Positions 1 to 12,900 of a DNA stretch of 64,000 nt are shown one piece after another. The position numbers and the translations under genes were made by a program. This DNA is from Dipylidium caninum (Eukaryota > Platyhelminthes > Cestoda > Cyclophyllidea > Dipylidiidae), in contig QEYB01000377.1 of assembly GCA_017562135.1 (NCBI GenBank), positions 124,001 through 188,000 on the forward strand, in the 5' to 3' direction. The first letter of the stretch is position 1. The number at the start of each line of letters is the position of its first letter. The notes beneath the pieces are model-generated. The model searched no databases and was not told the origin of the DNA. It worked only from the letters and a program-made list of their open reading frames with translations.

Positions 1-875
1 TACAAAATCCCTGCGGTGGGGAAATACAATGTATTTTAATTAGAAATTTAACCCGGAACGAAACTCCGATTAGAGATGACTGAGGGGCGGATCTGAAGGC
101 GTGTTAGAGAGGGGCAAACAATAATCTCCAAGTGACCATTGGAGCACAATACTTTGCGACTCCACAGTCAAAAGGTAAAAACGAGGCAGCCAGTGAAAAA
201 TTCATTAGTTGATGAGCACGACCTCATTCATCAAAGGAAAAAGTGATTGAAAAAGGCCTGAGGATGGCTACAACTGTGAATACGAGGGTGCTCATCTAAT
301 GGAGGAGAACTGGACCGGCCATCCGACACATTACTCCGCCACCAAGCTCAAATCACCTTCAACAGCAACGCAGCACTTCGTCGCAGTCATTCTCTACTCC
401 AACTCGTCTCACTCGCACACCTCAACAGCCATCATTTCCAAAAAGACCTCCGACTTGAGGAAGAGCACAAAGCATCAGGACGGACAATTGCAGTTCAAGA
501 GGCACAGGACAGGAAGACTTCAAGTACCCTTGACTAGACTCCTTTTCTACGGTCTACGCTTTCCTCCCCACAAAATGCAGACTCATTTCAATGACATTCA
601 CACCAACGGGCATTTTGCCGCCTTCGCACATTTCAGAGACTGCAAGTGAGACTGCGCTGCCCGACGATTGGGCATCTCACTCTCACTAACACGCAAATAC
701 TCGCATTTACGGCGAACTAAGAAGAAAGTCAGGACTTTAATTGATGAGTTCAGCGTAAATGGCGTGTTGCAAAGGTGCACGAGATGGCAGGACGGAAGGA
801 GGGGGGAAGCCCTCCCCCACCACGCGTCTCGTATTTCCGAAATCAGCCTTCACTTGCCAGAATCATCGGGGTTGG
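1..875. repeat. Direct repeat R1, copy 1 (partial at window edge)
   Basis: This stretch matches 12,634-13,530 nearly base for base in the same orientation, with small indels (net 22 bases) and scattered substitutions. It starts at the window edge, so its left end is unknown. The right end of similarity is sharp: both copies share the bases up to GGGGTTGG (875 and 13,530) and then diverge. In copy 2 the last ~18 bases are coding sequence of a RhoGAP exon and its splice donor. In copy 1 the same bases lie outside any recognised gene, and the donor reads GCAAGT instead of GTAAGT on the minus strand. It could be a dispersed element or a segmental duplication of intron sequence. Confidence 0.85.
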
Positions 876-1826
876 GAGATCACAGAGTCAATCACCAGCT
901 TCTTCCTTTCGGCTCAGACGCCACGAACGCATGGGGCTCGCAACTGACGTTGTGAGGTTCCCCGCGAGGGGTCACGTTGCGAGCAGCATCGCCTTCTTCA
1001 AGGAGGCTGCTGGAAGGCGCAGCTCTGACTTGCCTTCGTTCGGCCACCGGCGGCCTTTCTTCGGCCCTCAGGCGCCAGTGAGACGACGTGGTCCACTCAC
1101 TCTACAAAGGCAGTGCCGCCGCCACCGAAGCTGCTGCTGCTGATGCTGCTGCCGCATTACGGTAGCCTCGGTGGTGTTTCGCCCATTTTCGGCCAAATGA
1201 GGATTTATTAGGTGCGCCTCGGCTGTTAATTCCCCATAACTCTTCAAGTGGAAATTATGAAACGGGTGTTGAATATATGCGGGAAACAAAATAACTTTTA
1301 CCGACATCTACGACTAGTCTTCTGGAAAAAGATTCTTCCTTCTGAAATCTTTTATAATACCGCTTTGGCAATTGTTTGTTTTTTCCCTTAAAAAGAGTTC
1401 GTAAGTCGCGAAATGATGATGCTCCGTGGGCCGATGAAATATCGGATGAGCGTGGACGATGTCCACAACAATTGTCGTCCTGCGTTCTCATCATCCGGTC
1501 GCATCGCGCCCTGACGAGTGACCAGCGATGCTCGTTTTTTCCTCATAAGTTCCTTCTCATGTCTCAAGGCAGCACGACTGCGGTGCTGTTGTGCCTCTGT
1601 CTGGCTTGTCGGAAGGAATGGTGAATGATCAGGCCTTGGACATTCCACCATATGGAAACCGTAATTTTCTTTTTTGGTGAAATTTTGCCCTCAGGGATGT
1701 ATTCTAGGGGGTATTCCCATCTGTTCACTGCCTTGATCAGCCAAAATTCCCTTTTCGCCACAAGTGATGATTTGGTGTAAAAAGAAAGGCGGCAATCGTG
1801 TTCTGCGAAGGAGTCAGCAAAGATCC

Positions 1827-2645
1827 TCACTTGCTCTCGCCGTGGCTCGAGCATCTGCTATTGCGAAAATGTTTTAGCACCGGCGAATGGATGGAGAGTT
1901 CACCGTTTCGACCCAAAGGGCTGCGGGACCACTTTGACAGGTTGACACTTGATGGAGGCACGGAGAAGGCGGCGATCTTCGCGTGGACAATTGAAAGAAG
2001 TTGTGTGAGGAAAAAGGCTTTCGCCATTAAGAAAGCTTGTAAAGAATGGGTTATCAAACCACAGGAGAGCAAAAGAAAAGCCAGGGAGGATAAAATGCAG
2101 GACGAGGGAGTTGCAGATCGGTCACAGCTTTGTGAGCCAACATGCCACGGAACGCAAATGAATGGCTTTAAGGCATCCGCAAACGGCAGGGATTTTGTGT
2201 TAAGAACCGAAAAGTCGGCAACACAATCTGCACAGGATCCCAGTTCCTCGCAAACGGTGGCAAGTTCGGTGGTCAGAGAAAGTCTACTATCATAAATGGA
2301 ATGGAGAAATTTCGTGGACGGACCCGAAACGGTCGCTTGCCATGGTTTCTGCTCACGAATGAGTGCTGAGATGAGGAGGAAAAGTGGTCGTGGGCGGAGG
2401 ACACCATCTGCACCCTCAGGTGCATCCTTACCGCAGAGCATTTTAACGGCCTCCCCAATCAAGGCAGTCGACCGAGTCACTTCAGACTGAGCTGAGTTGG
2501 GACATTCTGCTCCGCCTGTTGCTAGTGTGTGCACCTCGGTGAGAACAGAGCCACCGGAGAGGAAAGGCAAGCCGCCGCTGGGACGTTGAGTTGGACAGAG
2601 CAAGACGAGGTGAAGTGAGAAGCCTCGAATGGCCACCGTTTTCAT
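1827..2645 (-). other. Long open frame (272 codons) overlapping repeat R2, function unknown
   Basis: This open frame is long for the surrounding non-coding DNA. Residues ~30-90 are encoded by inverted repeat R2 and recur in the same reading frame, free of stops, at 10,300-10,476 on the plus strand (shared words include [20 protein letters not shown] and [19 protein letters not shown]). The rest of the frame is not shared. No domain is recognised. It could be a remnant of a transposable-element or multicopy-gene coding region, or a chance frame. Conservation of frame between the copies is the only argument for coding. Confidence 0.25.
2331..2622 (-). repeat. Inverted repeat R2, arm 1
   Basis: The minus strand of this stretch matches the plus strand of about 10,172-10,478. 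The match is strong from the GTCGACTGCC/GGCAGTCGAC region through the CCATGGTTTC/GAAACCATGG region, and weaker with small indels towards 2,622. The arms are about 7.5 kb apart. One lies downstream of the PI3K regulatory gene and the other inside its intron 7,820-11,164. No terminal repeats or target-site duplications could be defined by eye. Confidence 0.8.
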
Positions 2646-3926
2646 CGTCTGCCAGCCCAGATTGCATTATGACGTGTCCTCGACGTTAGCCATAGCCACT
2701 CGTGAAGGAGTTAGTGTCAAATGCATTTCCAAATCCATTTTCTGGGCTCATTGGAAGACTCTTAGCTGTCGCTGCAAATCACAGCTGTTCACTGTCGAGA
2801 CATTCATGTTTTCTTGACGAAAGTGTGTGACTCTGTTGACGTCCGCTGCTCCTTCCGTAGTCATCAGACATCGTCGGCAGTGCAGACGAGGACAGTTGGG
2901 TGTCACATCCGGTCACGCTGAAATCTCACCAGAAAAACCCGTCGGGACTGACAGTCATCATTTTCCCTCCAACACTTGGATCGCATTTACCGAGATGCGA
3001 GGAGAGGACGAGAGAACTAACGTGGGCGAGTGACGGTCGTCAGGAAGGTTAACACCAGATCTCGCATTCAAGCTCGGTGGGCGACCGGCTGTTCCAAGGG
3101 AGTAGAGTTTTCCCACGCCTCAACAGCCGCCTCGCCTGCGGAGAGAAGCGGGGCGCTGATGCGTCCCCACCCAGTCCACTCGACGGCGCGGAGGAAATGC
3201 CCGACTCCGCCACTACGAAGTCCACACTCGCCGCAATCGCCCTGCCCATTCAACTGAAAAAGACTTCCTTTCGAACCTATGGGATTTATCTGTTAGAACC
3301 TGCGAAGATTCGGCCCCTGGCCCATCTTGGCAATACGAAAGTGAAAACTGAGCACGCCAAAATCCACCTTCGACTCCGGAAATTGGAGTCTCATGTCAGA
3401 TCGAAGGGATTAAGGCAATTCAGCCATACCGAGGCGGCTTCCCCCGAACTACCTGAGGCGTGTCTCTTCGCCACGCTTCGAGGACGTGAGGAGGTTGTCC
3501 CCATCCCACTGACACGCCGTCGCTAGCAGGGCAGCACCCGACACCACCGGAGGCGGAGCCGGCACAAAATTTGGTCAAATCCACCGAACAGACTCCGCGA
3601 CCAAACCTTGCCGGGAATGAAAGGACCCCCGCCGAATTATGAACCAACTTAATGAAAAAAATCCTCGCGACTGCCCACCCGAGAGGAGCTGGTTACGGAC
3701 TAAGCGCTTCCCAATCGACTTGTTTAAGCAAAATGAAGTGCTGGTTGATTTGCATGATTGCGTTACCTCGCCACCGACCAAAACTGCCTCCACGTCGCTC
3801 TCAAGTACGCAAAATAGGCTCTCAACGCCAGCCCCCGTTGCATCCCCTTCATTTTAAGGCGGCACACAGTAAAGGCGGGCGTGAAGACAAAAATACAAAA
3901 GAGGGTTGGAGAGGGGGGGGGGGTTC

Positions 3927-6900
3927 TTAGTTCAGCGTTGCTTCTTTGGTCGGCGTCTTTGGCGACGGTGAAGTGGGGGGCAGTGCAAAGGCGGGGAAGA
4001 TGAGCGAAGTGTCCAGAAGGGCGTTGTGTTGAACCAAACTGGTGGCCCGATAATACGCCACCAATTCGTCCAACGAGGAGAAGAGGAGAGCCTTCTCAGA
4101 GAAGCCCCAGCGCGATCCGCCGTCGTCACTGCTTTCACCCACGCGGCCTGCGTAGATGAGGCAGTGTTGGACAGCATTTCCAGCTCTATGCACGCAAAGA
4201 AGGAATACCTTTACACTTTTTATCCGTTTACTAGGATTACTCGGGTCAAGGATACGATAAGCGCGTTAGATAAACGAAACCGGTTTTTTCCCCTACTTCC
4301 GTCAACTGTGATGATTATCGTAGTAGTTAACTTCAAGGGAGACCAGGAGGACTTCCTTCCGACGCGTCTCAAAATGCCTTATATTCGTTGATAGAAGCAA
4401 CTGTCGACCAACACCGGTTCCCCATAGTGCTGAACCGTCGGACGAGACGTGGTGAGACTAAAGTCTGTCGAAGGCGATCGGTGCAGAAACCTCCATGCTA
4501 ATTTGCAAAACAAATAAATGCGACAAATGTGTTCCCTACGGGGACACCGTCGCAAAAGTGGTGAAGTACTCGGAGGCAGAGGTGTCGGAATTTGATACGA
4601 AGCCTCGTCTCCCCTTTAATTAGATGATAAACGAAGGTCAAAGACTTCTCCTTTTGTCTGCTCCAAGAGAGTAAATTAATTTAGGTGAGTGCCAGTACCG
4701 TCGCCACAAGGGCCGGCTGTGAATAAAAAAACGACCCAATTCCACTTTCTTCGCTGCCCGGTTTATAGTGGAAGGAGACGGTAAAGGGGAGAACTATCGA
4801 GACCCGCCTCACACCGCAAAAGAACTCCGTAATTCGTAAGCAATGGGCTTGAAAAACTCTCTCTAACTCGACAGGGGAAGAGGTGAAGGGAGGGAGGGGG
4901 AAAGGGAAAAGAGGGTATTTGGGCTTTGGGGATGAGATGGATTGAAGTGGACAGCGTAACCAGCCTCTCTTTCCCTCACTGTTCTTCAAATGTCCCTTAA
5001 CCACAGCGCGAGTAACCAAGGATAATTACACGGAGAATGGACAGGTAGAAGAGAGCGAAAGGACACGCAACCCACTGTGACGAGAAGTGGCCGTTGGTCA
5101 AGATAACGAGGGTTTTCTTTTGTAGATGAACTCCCTGTGTGAGACTCGCTTCTTCCCTAAGAAAAGGCTCTACACTCGATTGTGGTTTAACGCGCGAATA
5201 CCCATTCTTCAACCTCCTTGTCTGAGTAATTTTCAACGTTGGATCTAGTCTGCCACGTGTGGACGAGGTGGAAGACAAATATGTGAGGCTGATGCTCCCT
5301 CATACGGCAGTCTCGTTGTCCCTCACAGCATTCAGACAAAAAAACACCACCACCACCACAGAGGTGGACGAAGGCTACTTTTAAGCGTTAGGTTCTCCCC
5401 TTTCTCCCCCACGAAAATACACACATTACTTCGTTTCGGGGCCTCATGAGTGAATAACAATGGGGATGTGAGACGAAAGGACGCCGCTGTATGGACCAAA
5501 TGCGAAGCACAACACCGAAAGGCGCACATTTGTGGTCTTCACAATCGGTCAGCTAATTAAGCGATTAGGGAGATGTAAGCTTTTTCGGAAAAAAACGCAG
5601 TTGGTTACCTCCTGAGTCGAATTGTGACTCAACGCCCAGGTATTAGAGGTTTTCAAGGCAAAACAAAACCCAAAAGAATAGCCAGTTGTTGTGAGAAAAA
5701 TTACTTGACAGACAGAGCGAATCGGTCGGCCATAGCAGAAGGGCGAATGAGGAAGGTGCCTGAAGGCTTGTTGGACAACACCTCCTCAGCTTGCTGTCGC
5801 GACACCTCCGCGAACCACGTGGAACGTTCTAGCGGTGGCAGCGAGGCCAGTACTGAGGACGACGGATTGACACCCATCTCTGCGACATCCGTGGCTGCGG
5901 TCATTAACGGTGGCAAGAGTGCGTCCGTGGGGCCCAAGTCACAGGCAAGAATAACCTCATCGGAGACGCCACGACGCTTGAGTTCTCGCCGGATCTCCTG
6001 CATACGCTCAGTCACTTGGAGTTTTTGGGAGTAGATCACCACCAAACTCTCGCACACCTCGCGAATTTGGTCGAGGAGACTGTTGTGCTGTTTACGCTTA
6101 GCCAGACGGGCTGCAGTGGCCAAATTCAAACGCTGTTTCCACAAAGAGGTGTGGCGCTCCAGCACCTCTTGGCTGAAATTGAGTATTCACATGCCGTAGA
6201 GCATAGGGGAGCCATAGAATTAGGAACACAGGAAATAAGAGGTGACTGTAGAAAATCTGCGCCGAGTTTATGACGGTTAAAACGCAAATTTTCTACAACT
6301 ATTCGCAGAGTTTAAGGCGAGAGAAAAGACCTAAAACAAGACCCAGATGCATTCTTGGAGACGCATCACATACCGAATGTCAGGATTATTTGCGGCGCAC
6401 AGGTATCAATTAAAATCCAAGTTAGAGGGAACAATGGACACCTCCTTCAGAGAACAGTGGGGATTGGCGGCCAGATGGGAATTGCTGAGTTCATTTATCC
6501 CAGCCTCCCTTGCGGAGAGTGTTCTATCTATGTGTTGCCTCTACATTTCGTGTTCTATCCAAATGTCCAAGGCTCCCTTCGACTAATTGTAAGGCCAAAT
6601 TTCCCTTCAGAGGTGTTAATTCATGTCAACAGGCGTAGCAATTCCAAACCTCTGAGTTAATGGATGTCGAGGGGGTGGACAAAGAAGCACCACGGAAACC
6701 GGGGCTCGAACTAAGGGAATCACGGCCAGCCACCGCGGAAAGATGTGGATTATTTATTCGTTTGAGAAAAATCGGTTACTTCCTGGAAGTGCGGACTGAA
6801 TTGACGCAATGTGAAGGCGGATTCGCAATCTGTCGGAAGGGAGGAGCCGAGGGATGTAGATTTGAGGCTATTCGACGAGAAGTTATTTGACAGCACAGAA

Positions 6901-9900
6901 AAATTTGTGACAGGATGGGGCATCGCAGTTACCTGGCAGGCTTTGCAAACTTTTTGTTGCGGGCGAATTGCGAGTTGCTCTTCACCAGCCATTCCTGTGC
7001 ACGACCCAGGGCTTGCATTTGGTTGGTTGTCACAGACAACTGATGCATGAACTTGCTCGATTGACAGTTCAGCTCATCGACCTATTGACACACAAAGTCA
7101 ACAGATAAGATCGCAGTCAGTGTAACTAGCGGACTAACATCATCCACCATATTCACATCATAAAATTTAGTTTAGACGGACCAAAAAAACCAACCAACGT
7201 TGAATGCATGTCTACGAAGCTCCCAGATGAAATAGACTTTGCTTTACATACCAATCGGCACTGATATTACCAAGTAAGCCAGATAGAATGGAAAAAAGGA
7301 AAGGATGGCTAAGAGGATCTCTGCGAAAAGTTCTAATTCGGTGGTACTATTGGACGAGGTCACAGTAGCAACAGAAGTATCAAGGAAGTTTGACCGCAAA
7401 CGAAGATAATAATGCAAGAAATATGCGAAAAACGCAAACCAACGTGTGTCACAAGAAAAGCGAGGCGAATTCCCGGAAGCGCAAGTTCCGTGCCGATGAA
7501 AGCGATGAAGACCAAAGAGCAACTCACCTTAAGCTGCAAATGGTTGAGTTCCACAGCGGCCGATCGCAGCGCAGACAAAAGACACGTCATAATGCAATCT
7601 GAGCTGGCAGACAAGGAAAGCGGTGGTAGTGCGAGGCTGTTTCGCACAACCGGAAACAACAACCGCGGGACGGGCGCGTCAATGCTGGTGAGGGGCGCTT
7701 GTTGTTGGTAGTGCGCCACCAGCGCGGAGACCAAGGCGAAACCCGGTGAGGGCGGATTGGTGATGTCGAAGACGTCACCACGATGGTAAATTCGAAAGTG
7801 GATGATATTGTCGTTGCGTCTAGAACGGATGGCCACAATTAGTATTTGGGTGTGGATGAAGAACAGATAAAACCACAAGACGGAGGCGTGAAGGAACGTC
7901 ACTTAAAAATGACAAAATGCCATTTAAAGACAAAGAGGAGATGGCTGTCCGCATTCGATCTACCACCAACTGGCACAACGACATAAAACCGAGAATATCA
8001 AGCCCATGATTCCATCTAAGCATTGCCACAGTTAGTATTGACTAGGGATGCTAACGGGGCAAAGGCAACACCACAAAAAGAAAGAAGGATAACCACCAAG
8101 AAAGTCCCTAGCACACTGTGGAACATCGCCTCCTCTCATCTTTGTCTCTGCTTCTGCCTCCATCTGCGGTTTGATCCCCAATCGCTCCCTCAAATGAAAT
8201 GACCCCGGCACTCCTCCACCCCACAGGGAGGAGGAAGCAGAGAAGAAAAGACCTTCTCCACCCCCAACTCCCACTTCTCTGCTGATTGACACACCAAAAC
8301 CAAGTGGACGTGGAGACAATAACTAATGTCAGCAAACGTCTACTTCCACTACATCGTCCCGGTCGCGACAACTGTGAAAATATACGAAAAGCGCGTCTCA
8401 AGACACTATTCAGGTCGCCGGAAGCACGCGCACTGCGTCTGTCCCCACTCTCATCCCGACCTCCTCCGCGGCTGGCAGCGCAGACACGAACTCCGAGCCG
8501 CAGCCTCCACCACACCGACACACGCAAGCCTGACGGGAGGAGTAAAGCGGTAGAGAAACCGACGAGCAACAAGGAGTGAACGCGTTGGGCAACAGACAGG
8601 CGGCGACTGACTGGTGGTGGGAGTCTGTCAAAGGGACTGTGCCAACAAAGGCGGCTTCACGGCTGCCCAAAAGTTAAGGTGAGGCCAAATCCGAAGTAGG
8701 CCTGCCTTCGTGTCTTGAGGGGGCGTATAACGACGTATGGACGAAGGGGACAGAGAAAGGACATCGATGCGGACGAACAAACGAAGCAATTGTGTTAAGG
8801 AAACCACCGTCAGCTCTACTGATGATGCACCACCTCCTGCCGCGATCGACACACCATGCAGGATGGGGTTGGCTGCAAGGCGGCTCTGAAGAGGAGCGAG
8901 AGGGTAGGGACTGAAGGGGGGGCGGTGGCTGGCACCCCACCTCCTTTCCTCACCGCTTGCACTGCCAACACGTCCAGTCTCGACATCCGGCCACACGGGG
9001 GCAGACGGTAAAGAGGACGTTTCAGGGGACATACCATCAAATGTGCCACGCTCAATGACCTCCTGTTTCCATACCATCCGCGTACTCACAACGCAAGCGA
9101 CTCGCTGCGATGACTGCGCCCCTGCTGCGTTGTCACCTCCGCCTCTCCGCCTGCCCATTTAGTGAGGGTCAAGGATATGAGAACCGCTGACCGGGACGTT
9201 CATCTCCTTGCCCCATAAAAAAAACCCACCGTTGCGGGACGCTCGTTTCGCAACCTCGACAACTGCCTTACTCACTGCTTGATGTCTATCACCGACGAAC
9301 ACGTTGGTTAAGCAGACTATCTCCTGGCGTCAGCCTGCTGTTTCGCCCTCTCAGAGGCGTCGCGTTAGAGGGGACTCACAGGCAAGTGGTGTCAACCACG
9401 TGCGGCGGTCAAACAGCATCTCATCGCTTGCTGTCCCAATCTCCCTGCACCGTCAACGGCTCCAATAACCTGCGACTTCTCAAACCCGTCTACCCTTTGT
9501 CCTCCACCTTCCATCCTCTACTCTCTCCCCTCCTCTTTCTACATCTCTTCTCCTACTCTCGCCACGCCTCTCCTCGCCTCTCTTCCCGCCTTTGGCCTCT
9601 CCCCCTCTGATTACACGTCAAGGCGAGGCGGAGGTCAAACGCACTGTCCCACACGGACACGTGAAGTCACAGCAACAACCACCTCTCACTCAAACCCACT
9701 GTCCCCCTCATTCAGACTACTGAAAAAACACTTTCGCCTCGCATGATGGGCACAGAGGCCGCCTTGAGCAGCGGGTGGCTCCCCAATCATCGCGGCGTGC
9801 AGTTGAGTGGAATGCGGGTCTCGTGATTCGGCGCAGCGACGGCCTCCCACCTGCCAAACCAGTCGCGCCAGCGCCTCTCCTCTCTCACCTAGCGAGGCGC

Positions 9901-12900
9901 CGTTGAAGCGCACTCTGTCTGACGACACCGAGCAGTGGACAGCCATGTCGTAAAGTCGCCTCCTATTTCACCCCTGTGCCAACGCCATGTCTAGTGTGTC
10001 ACCTCACACGCAGATGACAGGCAGCAGACAGTGGGCAGACGGACAGACGGACAAATGGCGGTGGCGAGTTTTTGGTGAGCACATCATGTTGACCGAACTA
10101 CAATAGGAGCGGCAACGTGCCGGCGCCAGCGGCAGCAGACTTCTCGCCCTGTGTTGTGGACGTCACGACTTGGCTTCTCCTTTCACTTCACTTCACCTCG
10201 TCTTGCTTTGCCCATCCACTCCCAGCGGCTACTTGCCTTTCCTCTCAGGTGGCTCTTTCCCACCGAGGTGCACAAACTAGCAACAGGCGAGCAGAGTGTG
10301 CTAACTCCGCTCAGTCTGAAGTGACTCGGTCGACTGCCTTGATTGGGGAGGCCGTTAAAATGCTCTGCGGTAAGGATGCACCTGAGGGTGCAGATGGTGT
10401 CCTCCGCCCACGACCACTTTTCCTCCTCATCTCAGCACTCATTCGTGAGCAGAAACCATGGCAAGCGACCGTTTTCTCAAGTTCATTCGTACGAAACAGG
10501 ATTCATGTCCCATAAAACCGCAACCATTACCATAAATCAAGTATGTAATTATTATTTTCTCATATCATACTAAATGGACTTGCGTCCAAAATTTAAGTGG
10601 ACTCAGAACGAGTACCGCATTCGTGCTCCTTCTCGGTTTAAAAGTAACCATGTCGTTTGGGGAACACAGTCCCCATCGCCTTCTAAGCACCTTGTCGCGC
10701 GGTTATTACAGCAAACTAGAACTCCCAATATTGTACGTAACGCTCAGTGCAGACGAGATGCAGAGCATGAAATTGCGTGGTAATGATTTCAAAGCAAACA
10801 AATGATAGGAAAAACGGTACATGCTATACCACACACGACTAGGAAGACGATTGGGACAAGGCCTACTGATGGGCTCATTTAAGTAGTATTTATTATTGGA
10901 GTCGGCGAATCACCATCTTTGAATTCGGAGATAAACGGTTAAAAGTGGGTACAACCTAACAATTAATGCACAAATGAAAGTATAGTGAATAAAGAATTGT
11001 GTTTGGAAAAAGGAAAACAAAGAATAGTTGCAAAAAACACCCCAGTATTATGTGATCCTGGTGATATTGGAGCCACTAACAGCATAAGTAGTAAATATCT
11101 AAAAGGCCGAACAGTTCGGCAGCCTATGGAGGTGGACGACTGTGGTCCAGCATTTAAAACGCACCTCTCAGTGAGCGTAAATGGACTATTGGTGGTGGAG
11201 GTGGAGTCGCGGAGGAGAAAGGCCCCATCGGGATGTCCGCGCATGATTCCGCTCACCTCCGACCGCGACACGTCGTTCCAGTACCAATCGCGCGTTGCCA
11301 GATCGCGGCGGTTACGCTCTACCGAGCGTGCTGTTGGTGGGTCCCACTGTGAGGAAGCACCCGGTTCAGCGACGGTGACAGCGGAACTGCTCGGTACGAG
11401 AGAAAGAATCGAACTTCCACCGGATTGAGCCAACAGCTCCGCATAGCACTCATAACCTAGTGAGAGAACACGTATTTAACTACTCTCGACATGTACGTTT
11501 GGGTTAGGGTAAAAGAATGACGCCGATGATGCTCTACTTAAATGGATAATGACATGGCCGTCAACGCCTCTTCTTTCCCACGTCTATAAATGCAACTGGC
11601 CGAGGAAGCACGCTTTAGACCCAAGGAATGGATCGCATCATTGGCATTCGGTGAATTACCGCCACTTCCAGGCAACCAACGAATTTCGAGACATCTTCGA
11701 AGTAAAAAGGCTTTCAAAGTGCAACAGAAATGAGGCCCTCGTGAATAATACGAGAATGCAACAAAACATTTTAGAAAACTTCACAAGCCTTGACTAACTT
11801 TTAATCGACCTTGCCGACCGACTGCGCAGCCTCCCACCCGCACCGGCAGCGCCAGGCCTCCGAGTGAAGTATTCAAAAAGGCGTTCTAGTGCCACCAAAC
11901 GCCGATGATCGCCAACCGGTGAGGCGAGGAGTACAACACGTTGCCAAGTGGGGCGAATGAGGACATGAGCAAGGATGGAAAGGACGAGACGGGGATCGTC
12001 TAGACGATCAATGTTGCCGTTATTGGTAATGCCAGGGAGGTGATGCTTTTGCTGTTGACCAACGGAGAGACGAACCTTGAGGAGACGTTGGTGACAAAGG
12101 ATAAAGCCGACATGCTGCAAAATGTGTCGAAGAGTAGCCAGGTTGCGAGGAGGCAGGGCGGAGAGAAATACCTCTAAATCGGCTAAAAATGAATCAGAAG
12201 GCAAGTGCATTAAGTTTTCTTCGGTTATCCCTACATGCCATTAGTTCGTAAAACTGACAGAGTTCACATGCACCGGTGATTTCCCAGCATTAAAAGAAGT
12301 TGCCGTTAGAATGGATTGGCAACATTTACCCGGAAAGAAAGTGAACATCATGGGAGAAGGGAGTCAGAGTGAATACCTTATTTCTGAAAATGAACTCGTC
12401 CACCAGAAATAAACGCTATATTTACTGAAGTGTAAGAAATAGAGGGGGTTAACAGTTCACAAAGCCTCCTCAACACACTACATGGCACCTCAATCCGCCC
12501 AGGCGCCTGCCCAAATACCGAAAACTTTTATCCCCAACACTTTTGCAATGGACACCGCCTGCATTAACGGCAGAGCAAAGGGCTGCAGATGAAACATGTG
12601 GGCGAGTTTGCAAAAAGAGAATGGTGTGATGTGTACAAAATCCCTGCGGTGGGGAAATACAATGTATTTTAATTAGAAATTTAACCCGGAACGAAACTCC
12701 GATTAGAGATGACTGAGCGGGCGGATCTGAAGGCGTGTTAGAGAGGGGCAAACAATAATCTCCAAGTGACCATTGGAGCACAATACTTTTGTGACTCCGA
12801 GTGAAAAGATTCAAACGAGGCAGTCCAGTGAACAATTCATTAGTTGATTAGCACGACCTCATTCATCAAAGGAAGAAGTGATTGAAAAAGGCCTGAGGAT

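Larger units (their letters stand above)
876..3926. other. Intergenic region downstream of the PI3K regulatory gene
   Basis: No gene is recognised here. Open frames occur on both strands, but none shows a known domain or a consistent exon phase. The stretch holds one arm of inverted repeat R2 (about 2,331-2,622), a GC-rich block with short CTG-like runs near 1,125-1,150, and a G-run at 3,911-3,922 just before the stop codon of the minus-strand gene. No clear polyadenylation signal for that gene was found. Confidence 0.5.

Noticed and set aside
3908..3924. G-run next to the stop codon of the PI3K regulatory gene
   Set aside because: A homopolymer run with no partner strand structure; not enough to call a regulatory element.
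8628..9158. 176-codon minus-strand frame inside the large PI3K regulatory intron
   Set aside because: Composition is that of GC-rich random sequence, two other frames are open over the same bases, and no domain or splice logic was seen.
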